Origin: an uncultured Bryobacteraceae bacterium
Lineage (GTDB): Bacteria; Acidobacteriota; Terriglobia; Bryobacterales; Bryobacteraceae
Length of the DNA stretch: 64,000 nt
Assembly: GCA_937924525.1 (NCBI GenBank)
Contig: CALDSU010000006.1
Span: forward strand, 25,350 to 89,349
Reading direction: 5' to 3'
Shown here piece by piece: positions 1-9,725 of this stretch. How positions within the stretch are numbered: position 1 is the first letter of the stretch; every line of letters starts with the position of its first letter. Below the pieces are notes generated by a model. That model did no database searches. It was given only the letters and a program-made list of their open reading frames with translations, and had not been told where the DNA came from. Position numbers and translations under genes: made by a program.

Positions 1-906
1 GAGGCGGTTTCCGACCAAGTGGCCGCGCTGGCGGCCAAGGCGTACCTGGCCGCTGTCCGGGCGCAGGCCGACATAGACGTGGTCCAGGCCAATATTACGC
101 TGGCCGAGGCCGTCCTGAAGCAGGCGCGGAATCTGAAAGAGGCCGGGACCGGCACCGGCATCGAGATCACGCGCGCGGGAGTGCAACTGGCCAACGAGCG
201 CCAGCGCCTCCTGGTGGCGGAGAACCAGTTCCGGCGCGCGCGCTGGCAACTGCTGCGCGTGCTGAACGCCGACCTGTCCACGCGCCTCTGGCTGAACGAG
301 CGGCTGGCTTATCATCCGGTGGATGCCGAACTGCTGGCGAAGGCCGAAGAACTGGCGCTGGGGGCGCGGCCCGAGCTGAGGGCGCAACGCGAGCGCGAGG
401 AGTCCGCCCGCCTCGCTGCGGCCGCCGCCCGTTGGGAGCGCATTCCGTCGGTGGCGGCCTTCGGCGACTATGGGACCATTGGCACGGGCGTGGACGCGAC
501 CCTGCCCACGCGGACCGCCGGCATAGCCATGAAGATTCCCCTGTTCGACGGGGGCCGGCGCGACGCCCGCCGCGCGGAAGCCGCCTCGCAGTTCCGGCAG
601 GAGCAGATCCGCACGCACGATCTTGCGGAACAGATCCGCCTGGAGGTCATCCTGGCGGCCGACGCGCTCCGTTCCGCCGACGAACAGGTGAAGGTGGCGG
701 CCGAGGGCTTGAAGCTCGCCGAAGCCGAACTGGCTCAATCCCGCCGCCGCTACGACGCCGGGGTGGCGAATTCCCTCGAGGTCACCGACGCGCAAGCCCG
801 GCTGGCCCGCGCGCGGGACAACCACATCAGCGCGCTCTTCAATCACGAAGCCGCCCGGATCGACTTCGGCCAGGCCACGGGCTTGCTCGACCGTTTGTTG
901 GATTAG
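1..906 (+). CDS. TolC family outer membrane efflux protein (5' end outside window)
   Basis: Open frame from base 1 (EAVSDQVAALAAKAYLA...); heptad-rich helical OEP repeats (AEAELAQSRRRYDAGVANSLEVTDAQARLARARDN); followed by HlyD and ABC genes. Confidence 0.88.
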   Translation, partial: EAVSDQVAALAAKAYLAAVRAQADIDVVQANITLAEAVLKQARNLKEAGTGTGIEITRAGVQLANERQRLLVAENQFRRARWQLLRVLNADLSTRLWLNERLAYHPVDAELLAKAEELALGARPELRAQREREESARLAAAAARWERIPSVAAFGDYGTIGTGVDATLPTRTAGIAMKIPLFDGGRRDARRAEAASQFRQEQIRTHDLAEQIRLEVILAADALRSADEQVKVAAEGLKLAEAELAQSRRRYDAGVANSLEVTDAQARLARARDNHISALFNHEAARIDFGQATGLLDRLLD

Positions 907-922
907 TTTTCGGGAATGAGCC

Positions 923-2104
923 ATGAAGAAACGTCTGATTCCTGTTTTGGTCCTGGCCGCGTTGGGCGCGGCCGCGGCCATCGCTTACCGCGCCTTCCGG
1001 AGCAAACCGGACCACGCGATCCGTTTTTCGGGCAATCTGGAGCTGACGGAGATCCATCTCGCGTTTCAGATCCCGGGGCGTATCGTGGAGTTGAACTTCG
1101 CCGAGGGCGGCGCGGTGAAAGCGGGAGAAGTGCTGGCCCGCCTGGACCCGGCTCAACTTCTCCGGCAACGCGAGCGGGAGGCGGCCGCGGTGGCCGCCGC
1201 CCGGTCGCTGCTGGCCCAGTCGCTGACGGCGGTGGAACTCCAGCGCCGGGTGTGGACCAGCGATCTGGCAGCGCGCCAAGCGGAATTGGCCGCGGCCGAA
1301 GCCCGGTTGCGCGAGTTGGAAACCGGCTCGCGCCCACAGGAAATCGTGGAAGCGACCGCCGCCGTGGCCGCCGCCCACGCGGAAGCCACCCGGGCAGCGA
1401 AGGACTGGGGGCGCGCCCAGACGCTGCATCAGCAGGACGACATCTCCACCGCGCAGTTCGACCAGTACCGGACGCGCCACGAGGCCGCCCGCGCGGCGCT
1501 GCGCCAGGCCGAGCAGCGTCTGGCGCTGGTGCGCGAGGGGCCTCGCCAGGAGGTGATCGCCGCCGCGCGGTCGCAGGTCGAGCGCGCGCGCGCCGCCCTG
1601 GCGCTTGCCGAGGCCCAGGGCCTGGAACTGAAGCGGCGGGAACAAGAAGTCCTCGCCCGCCGGTCCGAGGTGGAGCGCGCCCGCGCTCAGACCGCGGTGC
1701 TGGACTCCCAAATCGATGACACGCGCGTTGTGTCGCCGGTGAACGGCGTGGTGCTGGTGAAGTCCGCCGATGCCGGCGAGGTCGTGGCCGCCGGCACCAC
1801 CATCGCCACCGTCGGCGACCTGGACCGTCCCTGGCTGCGCGGCTACATCGGTGAGCGGGATCTCGGGCGCGTCAAACTGGGCCAGCGTGTCAAGGTGACC
1901 ACCGACTCCTATCCCGGCAAGGTCTACGAAGGCGTGCTCTCCTTCATCGCCTCTGAGGCGGAGTTTACGCCCAAACAGATCCAAACGCCCGAGGAACGCG
2001 TGAAGCTGGTGTACCGGGTAAAGGTCGACATTCCCAATCCCCGCCACGAGCTCAAGTCCAACATGCCCGCGGACGCCGAGATCGTGCTGAGTGAGGACCG
2101 GTGA
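923..2104 (+). CDS. HlyD/YbhG-like periplasmic adaptor (membrane fusion) protein
   Basis: N-terminal TM anchor, biotinyl-lipoyl-like halves (PGRIVELNFAEGGAVKAGEVLARLD; VVSPVNGVVLVKSADAGEVV), coiled coil between them. Confidence 0.9.
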   Translation: MKKRLIPVLVLAALGAAAAIAYRAFRSKPDHAIRFSGNLELTEIHLAFQIPGRIVELNFAEGGAVKAGEVLARLDPAQLLRQREREAAAVAAARSLLAQSLTAVELQRRVWTSDLAARQAELAAAEARLRELETGSRPQEIVEATAAVAAAHAEATRAAKDWGRAQTLHQQDDISTAQFDQYRTRHEAARAALRQAEQRLALVREGPRQEVIAAARSQVERARAALALAEAQGLELKRREQEVLARRSEVERARAQTAVLDSQIDDTRVVSPVNGVVLVKSADAGEVVAAGTTIATVGDLDRPWLRGYIGERDLGRVKLGQRVKVTTDSYPGKVYEGVLSFIASEAEFTPKQIQTPEERVKLVYRVKVDIPNPRHELKSNMPADAEIVLSEDR

Positions 2105-3048
2105 TCCACTCCATGCCGACTTCTGACTTCATGATTCGGGCTCTCGGGTTGACCCGGCGGTTTGGAACCCTCACCGCTCTAGACGGTCTGCACCTGGAAA
2201 TTTCCCGGGGCGAGATTTTCGGCCTGGTCGGACCCGACGGGGCGGGAAAGACCACCGCGCTGCGCTTGCTGTGCGGTCTGCTGGACCCTACCGCAGGCAT
2301 CGCGGAGGTGGCGGGCTACGTGGTCAGCCGCCAGCCGGAGCGCGTCAAGGAGCATCTGGGCTACATGCCCCAGCGGTTCGGCCTGTATCCCGACCTGACG
2401 GTAAGCGAGAACCTGGCCTTCTTCGGCGATCTGTTCGGCATCTCCCGCGCGGAGCGGGCGACGCGGACCCCGCGCCTGATGCGGATGACCCGCATGGCGC
2501 CCTTCGCTGGCCGTCCCGCGGGCCAGCTCTCCGGCGGCATGAAGCAGAAGCTGGCCCTGATGTGCACGCTGCTGCACCAGCCGGATGTCTTGCTCCTCGA
2601 CGAACCGACCAACGGCGTGGATCCGGTGTCGCGCCGGGACTTCTGGGCGATCCTTTATCAACTGGTCCGCGACGGCATCACGGTGCTGGTGACCACCGCA
2701 TACTTGGACGAAGCCGAGCGCTGCAACCGCGTGGGCTTTCTCGCCGGTGGAAGACTGGTGCGGTGCGATGATCCCCGCGCCCTCAAGCAGGAACTGGCTG
2801 GCGACTGTTTCGAGGTGGAGACTGAGGACGTGCGCGCGGCCCGCGCTTGCCTTCGCTCCCAACCCGGCGTGTTCAGCGCGGAGGCGTCCGGCGCGGTCCT
2901 GCATGTCCTGCTGCGGCGCGGGGAGACTTCGCCGGCGCGCCTGGAGTCGGCGCTCGCGGCGGCGGGCGTCCGCGCGCGGCCGTTCCGTCCGCTGGAGCCC
3001 TCGCTGGAAGACGTCTTCCTGGCCCTGGCGAAAAAGGAGGCGGCATGA
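2101..3048 (+). CDS. ABC transporter ATP-binding protein (YbhF-type, first)
   Basis: Walker A-like GPDGAGKTT, signature LSGGMKQK, Walker B LLLDEPTNGVD; overlaps upstream stop by 4 nt. Confidence 0.93.
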   Translation: MIHSMPTSDFMIRALGLTRRFGTLTALDGLHLEISRGEIFGLVGPDGAGKTTALRLLCGLLDPTAGIAEVAGYVVSRQPERVKEHLGYMPQRFGLYPDLTVSENLAFFGDLFGISRAERATRTPRLMRMTRMAPFAGRPAGQLSGGMKQKLALMCTLLHQPDVLLLDEPTNGVDPVSRRDFWAILYQLVRDGITVLVTTAYLDEAERCNRVGFLAGGRLVRCDDPRALKQELAGDCFEVETEDVRAARACLRSQPGVFSAEASGAVLHVLLRRGETSPARLESALAAAGVRARPFRPLEPSLEDVFLALAKKEAA

Positions 3049-3989
3049 GCGAGCCCCCGGTACGTCTTGAGCGGCTCACCAAGCGCTTCGGCGCTTTCCT
3101 CGCCGTGGACGAAGTGACCCTGGAGGTCCGCCGCGGCGAGATCTTCGGTTTCCTCGGCCCCAACGGCGCGGGCAAGTCCACCACCATTCGCATGCTCTGC
3201 GGCCTGCTCGCCCCGTCGGGGGGGCGCGGCAGGGTGGCGGGCTACGATGTCGCCACCCAACCGGAGCTGGTTCGCGCGCACATCGGCTACATGTCGCAGA
3301 AGTTCTCCCTTTACGACGACCTGACCGTGGAGGAGAATCTGGACTTCTTCTGCGGCGTCTACGGCGTGCCGCCCGCGCGGCGGGAGGCGCGCAAAGAGTA
3401 TGCGCTCGACATGGCCGGCCTGCGCGGCCGCCGCGCGACGATGACCCGCCTGCTCCCAGGGGGCTGGAAGCAGCGCCTCGCGCTGGGCGCCGCCATCCTG
3501 CATGAGCCGCCGATTCTGTTCCTCGACGAACCCACCTCCGGGGTCGACCCGGTGGCGCGGCGTTCGTTCTGGGAAATGATCAACGACATGTCCGCCGCGG
3601 GCCAGACTATCTTCGTCACCACGCATTACATGGACGAAGCCGAATACTGCCACCGCGTGGCGCTGATGTATCGCGGCAAGGTGATTGCCCTGGGCGCGCC
3701 GTCCGAACTGAAGCGGAGTCTGGCCGAACGCCAACTGTTGCGCGTGGAAACGCCGGACCTGCTGGACACCATGCGCGCGTTGGAAACGATGCCCGAAGTG
3801 CTGGAGGCCGCGGTCTTCGGCAGCGGATTGCACGTCAGCGTCCGCGACGCCGCGGCAGCGGCGCCCCTGCTCCGCCAGGCGCTGGCCGCCCGCGGCTGGC
3901 CGCCCGCGCGGCTCGCACCGATTGAGCCCTCGCTGGAGGATGTTTTCGTCGCGCTCATCGAGGCCGAGGAACGGAGGGCCGCCGCATGA
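3045..3989 (+). CDS. ABC transporter ATP-binding protein (YbhF-type, second)
   Basis: MSEPPVRLERLTKRFGAF; Walker A GPNGAGKST; Walker B ILFLDEPTSGVD; signature degenerate (LLPGGWKQR). ATG overlaps the preceding stop; the longer listed ORF start is not needed. Confidence 0.92.
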   Translation: MSEPPVRLERLTKRFGAFLAVDEVTLEVRRGEIFGFLGPNGAGKSTTIRMLCGLLAPSGGRGRVAGYDVATQPELVRAHIGYMSQKFSLYDDLTVEENLDFFCGVYGVPPARREARKEYALDMAGLRGRRATMTRLLPGGWKQRLALGAAILHEPPILFLDEPTSGVDPVARRSFWEMINDMSAAGQTIFVTTHYMDEAEYCHRVALMYRGKVIALGAPSELKRSLAERQLLRVETPDLLDTMRALETMPEVLEAAVFGSGLHVSVRDAAAAAPLLRQALAARGWPPARLAPIEPSLEDVFVALIEAEERRAAA

Positions 3990-5128
3990 ACTGGCGTCGC
4001 ACCCGCGCCGTCGCGCGGAAGGAGCTCCGCCACATTGTGCGCGACTGGCGGAGCCTCGGCATGGCCCTGGCGGTCCCGGTGGTGATGCTGATGATGTTCG
4101 GCATGGCGCTGTCGCTCGACGTGGACCGGATCCCCGCCGTGATTTTTGACCAGGACGGCACGCCCCCCAGCCGCGAGTTGGCCGAACGCTTCCGCGGCTC
4201 CCGCTTCTTCTCGGTGACCGGCCAGGTGCGGGCGTACCGGGAAATCGAGAAACAGATCGAACGCAACGGGGTCCTGCTGGCGGTGGTCATTCCGCGCGGT
4301 TTCGCCGCCGACGTGCGCGCCGGGCGCGAAGCCCGGGTGCAGCTGCTCTTCGACGGCAGCGACTCCAACACCGCGTCCATCGCCAGGAGTTACGCCGAGA
4401 GCCTGGTGCGGGCGCACAGCGCCTTTGTCCGCCAGCAGGGCCAGAACCGGCGGGGCGTCATCACCAGCCTCCACGGCGCACCCGCCCTCGATATCCGCTT
4501 GCGCATCTGGTATAACGCCGAACTGGAGTCGCGTAACTACATCGTCCCCGGCCTCGCCGCGGTGATCCTGATGATTATCGCCGCCCTGCTGACATCCCTT
4601 ACCGTGGCGCGGGAGTGGGAGCAGGGTTCCATGGAAATGCTGCTGGCCACGCCCGTCCGCCCGGCCGAGATCGTGCTGGGCAAGATGCTGGCCTTTTTCG
4701 CCGTGGGCGTCGCCGACGCGTTTGTCACCCTGGTGATCGGCGCCTGGTATTTTCAGGTCCCCTTCCGCGGCCACGCCTGGTTGGTCGCCGTCTCAACAGC
4801 GATCTTTCTGTTCGGAGCGCTTTTCTGGGGCATCCTGATTTCCGCCATCGCGCGAAGCCAGTTGCTGGCGTTTCAAATGGGGCTGATCTCCTCGTTTCTG
4901 CCCGCGTTTCTGCTCTCGGGATTCGTCTATGCCATCGAGAGCATGCCTTGGACTCCGCAGCTCATCAGCTACCTGGTGCCGTCGCGCTATTTCATCGCCA
5001 TTCTGAAAGGGAGCTTTCTGAAGGGCGCCGGACTCGAAGTGCTGGGTTTCGATCTGCTGTTTCTGGGCGCGTACGCGCTCGTGATTTTTCTGGCCGCGAC
5101 CCGCAAAATGCGGCAGAAACTGGCGTAA
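3986..5128 (+). CDS. ABC-2 type permease (YbhS/YbhR-like)
   Basis: N-terminal TM, large periplasmic domain, YIVPGLAAVILMIIAALLTSLTVAREWEQGSMEMLLATPVRPAEI motif. Confidence 0.92.
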   Translation: MNWRRTRAVARKELRHIVRDWRSLGMALAVPVVMLMMFGMALSLDVDRIPAVIFDQDGTPPSRELAERFRGSRFFSVTGQVRAYREIEKQIERNGVLLAVVIPRGFAADVRAGREARVQLLFDGSDSNTASIARSYAESLVRAHSAFVRQQGQNRRGVITSLHGAPALDIRLRIWYNAELESRNYIVPGLAAVILMIIAALLTSLTVAREWEQGSMEMLLATPVRPAEIVLGKMLAFFAVGVADAFVTLVIGAWYFQVPFRGHAWLVAVSTAIFLFGALFWGILISAIARSQLLAFQMGLISSFLPAFLLSGFVYAIESMPWTPQLISYLVPSRYFIAILKGSFLKGAGLEVLGFDLLFLGAYALVIFLAATRKMRQKLA

Positions 5129-5132
5129 ACCG

Positions 5133-6284
5133 ATGTGGTCCCGTATCCGCGAAATCATCCGCAAGGAGTTCCTGCAAGTAGCGCGCGAGCCGCGCATGCG
5201 GGTCGTGCTGGTGGTGCCGCCCGTCTTGCAATTGATCCTGTTCGGCTACGCGGTCAGCCTCGACCTGGACAACGCCCGCATCGCGTGGATGGACCAGGAC
5301 GGGACCCCCCAGAGCCGGGAACTGGGCGCGTCGCTGGAATTGTCGCCCTATCTGACCATTGCCGCCCGTCCCCGCGACGGGCGGCAAGTTCAGGAACTGC
5401 TCGACCGCGGCGAAGTGCTCGCCGCCGTGCGCGTCGATCCCGGGTTCGCCCGCGACCTGCTCCGCGGACTTCCCGCCGAGGTGCAGGTCCTGGTGGACGG
5501 CGCCAATTCCAACACCGCCTCGCTCGCCGCCCAGTACGCCAGCGAAGTGGTGGCCGCGTTCGGCCGCCGCATCCAGCGCGAACAGACCGCCCGCCAGCCT
5601 CTGGCGCGCGGCCTAGTCACGCCAGTGTCGCTGAGCCTGCCGGGCGTCGCCGCGGAGAGCCGCGTGTGGTTCAACCCCGACCTCCGCAGCCGGAACTACT
5701 TTGTGCCCGGCGTCATCGTCAACATCCTGATGCTGGTCACCATGAGCCTCACCTCCCTGGCCGTCGTCCGCGAGAAGGAAATCGGCACGCTCGAACAACT
5801 GATGGTCACCCCGCTGCGCCCCGTGGAACTGATGATCGGCAAGACCGTTCCGTTCGCCCTCATCGGGCTGTTTGACCTCGTGCTGGTGACCAGCCTCGCG
5901 CTGGCGATCTTTCACATTCCCTTCCGCGGCAGCGCGCTGGTGCTGCTGGCCAGCGGCGTCTGCTACCTGATGACCACGCTGGGCGCGGGGCTGTTCATTT
6001 CCACCGTTTCGCACACGCAGCAGCAGGCCATGATGGCGTCGTTCTTCTTCACCATGCCCGCGTTTATGCTGAGCGGCTTCGCCTTCCCGATTCGCAACAT
6101 GCCGGAGTGGATCCAGTACCTGACCTACCTCAACCCCTTGCGCTACTTTGTGGAGATTGTGCGCGGCGTTTTCCTGCGCGGGTCCGGCGCCGACGTGCTC
6201 TGGCCGCAGATGACCGCGCTGTTTGCATTCGGCTTGCTGATTCTGCTCTTCAGCGCGAGCCGGTTCCATAAAAGACTGGACTGA
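5133..6284 (+). CDS. ABC-2 type permease (YbhR-like)
   Basis: NYFVPGVIVNILMLVTMSLTSLAVVREKEIGTLEQLMVTPLRPVELMIGK; paralogous to the preceding gene. Confidence 0.92.
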   Translation: MWSRIREIIRKEFLQVAREPRMRVVLVVPPVLQLILFGYAVSLDLDNARIAWMDQDGTPQSRELGASLELSPYLTIAARPRDGRQVQELLDRGEVLAAVRVDPGFARDLLRGLPAEVQVLVDGANSNTASLAAQYASEVVAAFGRRIQREQTARQPLARGLVTPVSLSLPGVAAESRVWFNPDLRSRNYFVPGVIVNILMLVTMSLTSLAVVREKEIGTLEQLMVTPLRPVELMIGKTVPFALIGLFDLVLVTSLALAIFHIPFRGSALVLLASGVCYLMTTLGAGLFISTVSHTQQQAMMASFFFTMPAFMLSGFAFPIRNMPEWIQYLTYLNPLRYFVEIVRGVFLRGSGADVLWPQMTALFAFGLLILLFSASRFHKRLD

Positions 6285-6292
6285 AGACCTTC

Positions 6293-6847
6293 ATGCGCAT
6301 CATCGCCGGCGAGTTCCGCTCGCGCCGTCTCAAGGCCCCGAAGGGACTCGCGGTCCGCCCCACGCCAGACCTGCTGCGGCAGGCGTTGTTCAACGTGCTG
6401 GGCAGCCGCGTGAAGGGAGCGGTATTCGTCGACGCCTACGCGGGTACCGGCGCGGTGGGCCTGGAAGCCCTCAGCCGGGGCGCGGCTCGCGTGGTCTTTA
6501 TCGAGAAAGCCGCCGCGGCCGTCGCGCTGATTCGCGCCAACGCAGCCGCGCTGAACGTGACGCCGCGATGCGTGTTCGTGCAGGGCCCGGCCGCGACGCT
6601 GGCCGCGCGCCATCCGGCGGATATCGTCTTTCTCGATCCCCCTTACCCGCTGAGCGGGGAGTACGGCCGCGCCCTGGAGGAGCTGGGACGGAGGCCCCCC
6701 GCGCTGGCCGTCGTTCAACATGACCGGCGGCAGGAGTTGCGGGAAGCCTACGGTCAACTCCGCCGCACCCGGACCCTCCCCCACGGCGATAACTGCCTGA
6801 CGTTCTACGAACCGGCGCCCCCCGAACCGGAAGCGGCGGAAGAATGA
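6293..6847 (+). CDS. rsmD: 16S rRNA (guanine(966)-N(2))-methyltransferase RsmD
   Basis: MRIIAGEFRSRRLKAPKG...RPTPDLLRQALFNVLGSRV...FVDAYAGTGAVGLEALSRGA...VFLDPPYPL. Confidence 0.92.
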   Translation: MRIIAGEFRSRRLKAPKGLAVRPTPDLLRQALFNVLGSRVKGAVFVDAYAGTGAVGLEALSRGAARVVFIEKAAAAVALIRANAAALNVTPRCVFVQGPAATLAARHPADIVFLDPPYPLSGEYGRALEELGRRPPALAVVQHDRRQELREAYGQLRRTRTLPHGDNCLTFYEPAPPEPEAAEE

Positions 6848-8200
6848 GCTTTTGGCGCGAGCTGCTTTGGGTGTGCTTCTCGCGCTGGGCGCGGGAGGCT
6901 GTGGCCGCCCGCATCCCCATGCGCCGAACGCGCCTTCCGGCACCGCCACCCGCGACGGGCGCCTGTCGCCGCTGCTTAAGAATCTGGGGGAGTTCGAGCG
7001 CAGGGTCTCCACCCGCTCGGAGAGGGCGCAGAAGTACTTCCCGCAAGGCCTGGCCTTAGTGTACGGGGTTCAACCACGCCGAGGCGGTGCGGAGTTTCCA
7101 GGAAGCGGCGCGCAACGATCCCAAGCTGGGCATGGCCTATTGGGGAAAGGCGCGCCGTGGCGGCGCTCGAGCGGGCGATGGAACTGGCGGCCAAGCACCC
7201 GGGGGCGCACCACTACTCCATTCATGCGGTTGAGGCCTCCCCGAATCCGGACCGCGCGGTTCCGAGCGCCGACGTGCTGGGGACTCTGATGCCGGGCGCC
7301 AGCCACCTGGTTCACAGGCCCTCGCACATCTACGTGCGGGTGGGCCGCTACCGCGACGCGACGGAGGCCAACCTGCGGGCGATTGCCGCCGACGAGGATT
7401 ACCTCACTCAATGCCGCGTGCAGGAGATCTACCCGGCCGCCTACTACCCGCACAATGTGCACTTCCTCACCGCGTCGCTCGCCATGGAAGGCCGCTCGGC
7501 GGAAATGATCGAGGCGGCGAAAAAGGTGGGCCATCTCCACGGCGACGACAGGATGCACCAGCCGGGATTCGGATTCCCGCACCTGCTGCGCTCGATCCCT
7601 CTCTTCACCGACGTCCGTTTCGGGCGCTGGGACCAGGTCCTGGCGGCGCCTCGGCCGGAGCACTCGGCCTTCCAGACCGCGGTCTGGCACTACGCGCGCG
7701 GGCTCGCTTACGTCGCGCAGGGCAAGCTGACCGAGGCTGGCCGGGAGTTGGCGGCACTGCGCCGGCAGGCGGCGTCCCCCGAGCTGCAGGAGCTGAAAAT
7801 CTTTGATCTGAACTCGCTCGGGGCGATCGCCCTGATTGGCGTCGACGTTCTGGAGGGCGAGTTACAGGCGGCGCGGAAGCGCTATCCGCAGGCGATCGCG
7901 GCGTTGCGGCGGGCAGTCTCCCGGGAGGACGCGCTGCTGTACAGCGAACCGCCCGACTGGCCGATTCCGCCGCGGCATAACCTGGGGGCGGTCTTGCTGG
8001 CGGCTGGACAGGCACGGGAAGCCGAAGGGGTCTTCCGTGAAGACCTGACCCGGCACCGGAACAACGGCTCGAGGCGCAGGGCAAGGACTCGTCGGACACG
8101 CGGGAGGCGTTTCGCAAGGCTTGGGCGCAAGCCGATATCCAGATTCAGGCGGCGCCGTTTTCATCGTCAGGGCCCGGCGCCTCAGGGCGGAGCGGCGACA
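6844..8200 (+). pseudogene. Degraded TPR-repeat protein gene with frameshifts and internal deletion
   Basis: Homologous-looking segments occur in different frames: ERAQKYFPQGLALVYG (frame of ORF 6852-7289), GFNHAEAVRSFQEAARNDPKLGMAYWGKA (other frame, about 7066-7155), ALERAMELAAKHPGAHHYSIHAVEAS...REDLTRHRNNG (7157-8065), LEAQGKDSSDTREAFRKAWAQAD (another frame, about 8070-8140). Confidence 0.75.
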
Positions 8201-8250
8201 GGGGGCTGCGCCTCGCGCTTGGCGCCAGAAGTCCTGCGACTCCTCCCCGG

Positions 8251-9690
8251 CTACGCCAGCACTTCCATGATGATGCGCCCGCCAATGTCCGTCAGCTTCT
8301 TGTAGCGCCCGGCGTGCAGGTAAGTCAGCCGTTCCTGTTCCAGGCCCAGAAGGCGCAGGAGCGTCGCGTGCACGTCGCGCAGCGGGATCGGGTCTCCGGT
8401 GGCCCGCACGGAGAATTCGTCCGTCTCGCCGAAGGTCGCGCCCGCCCGGACGCCGCCGCCGGCCATCCACACCACCAGGCCGTACTGGTTGTGGTCGCGG
8501 CCGGGTTTGTCGGTGATCAGGTTGTTGTCGAACGGCGTGCGGCCCATTTCGGAGGCCCAGACCACCAGCGTTTCGTCCAGCAGGCCGCGTGCCTTCAGGT
8601 CCTTGACTAGACCGGCGACGGGCTGGTCGACCTCGCGGCAGTGCTTGGGCATGCGGCCCTTGATGTCGCCGTGGTCGTCCCAGCGGTCGCCGCCGGCTCC
8701 GTGCAACGCCATCACGAAGCGAACCCCGCGCTCCACCATGCGGCGCGCCAGCAGGCACTGACGGCCGAACGGCGCCGCCACCGGGTCATCCAGGCCATAC
8801 AGTTTGCGCGTCGCCTCGGACTCCTGGCCGAGATCCACCAGTTCCGGCGCCTTCGCCTGCATCCGGAAAGCCAGTTCGTAGGCCGCGATGCGGGCTTCCA
8901 GTTCCGACGCATTTGTGCGCGCATCGCGGTGGCGATCGTTGAGCCATTTCAGCAGGTCGAGTTCGGCCCGCTGGGCTTCCGGCGTGAGGCGCCGCGGGCG
9001 TTTCAAGTCGACGATCGGCGTGTCGCCGTTGCGGAACAGCGTGCCCTGGTAGGCGGCCGGCAGATATCCGTTGCCCCACACGCCGGCGCCGCCGATGGTG
9101 GCGCCGCGGGGGTCGCCCAACACAATGAACCCGGGCAGGTCCTGGTTCTCGCTGCCCAGCCCGTAGGTGACCCACGCCCCCACCGAGGCGCTGCCGGGGA
9201 ACTGGCTGCCGGTCAGGGTGTGGTAAACCGCCGGTCCGTGGTTGTTGTTATCGACCTTGATGCCGTGAATGAAGGCCAATTCGTCGGCGACCGTAGCTAA
9301 CTGCGGCAGCAGGGTCGACATCCAGCGGCCGGAGGCGCCCACCTGGCGCAGCGGCGCCACCGGAGGGATCACGCGATTCGGCGCTGCGGAAAACGTCGCG
9401 ATCTCGCCCTCGGTTCCCTGCGCCGGGGGCATCTGCCGCCCGGCCATCCGCAGCAGGGCGGGCTTGTGCTCGAACAGGTCCATCTGGCTGACGCCGCCTT
9501 CCATGAACAGGAAGATGCAGCGTTGGGCCTTCACCGGAACGTGCGGCGGCCGCGGATCGAGCGGCCGGTCCACGCGTCCCGCGCGCGCCTCCTGGCCGAG
9601 CAGGTGCGCAGCGGCGAGCCCGCCCAGGCCAAGATACGAACGCGTCAACAGTTCCCGGCGCGTCAAAGGCGGCCGCTTGCTGAAATCCAT
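8251..9690 (-). CDS. DUF1501 domain-containing protein
   Basis: MDFSKRPPLTRRELLTRSYLGLGGLAAAHLL (Tat-like leader), CIFLFMEGGVSQMDLFEHKPAL, SEMGRTPF..., HATLLRLLGLEQERLTY. Confidence 0.9.
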   Translation of the reverse strand: MDFSKRPPLTRRELLTRSYLGLGGLAAAHLLGQEARAGRVDRPLDPRPPHVPVKAQRCIFLFMEGGVSQMDLFEHKPALLRMAGRQMPPAQGTEGEIATFSAAPNRVIPPVAPLRQVGASGRWMSTLLPQLATVADELAFIHGIKVDNNNHGPAVYHTLTGSQFPGSASVGAWVTYGLGSENQDLPGFIVLGDPRGATIGGAGVWGNGYLPAAYQGTLFRNGDTPIVDLKRPRRLTPEAQRAELDLLKWLNDRHRDARTNASELEARIAAYELAFRMQAKAPELVDLGQESEATRKLYGLDDPVAAPFGRQCLLARRMVERGVRFVMALHGAGGDRWDDHGDIKGRMPKHCREVDQPVAGLVKDLKARGLLDETLVVWASEMGRTPFDNNLITDKPGRDHNQYGLVVWMAGGGVRAGATFGETDEFSVRATGDPIPLRDVHATLLRLLGLEQERLTYLHAGRYKKLTDIGGRIIMEVLA

Positions 9691-9725
9691 CGCCTTTCCT
9701 CCGCGTGGTCTCCATCCCTCATGCT

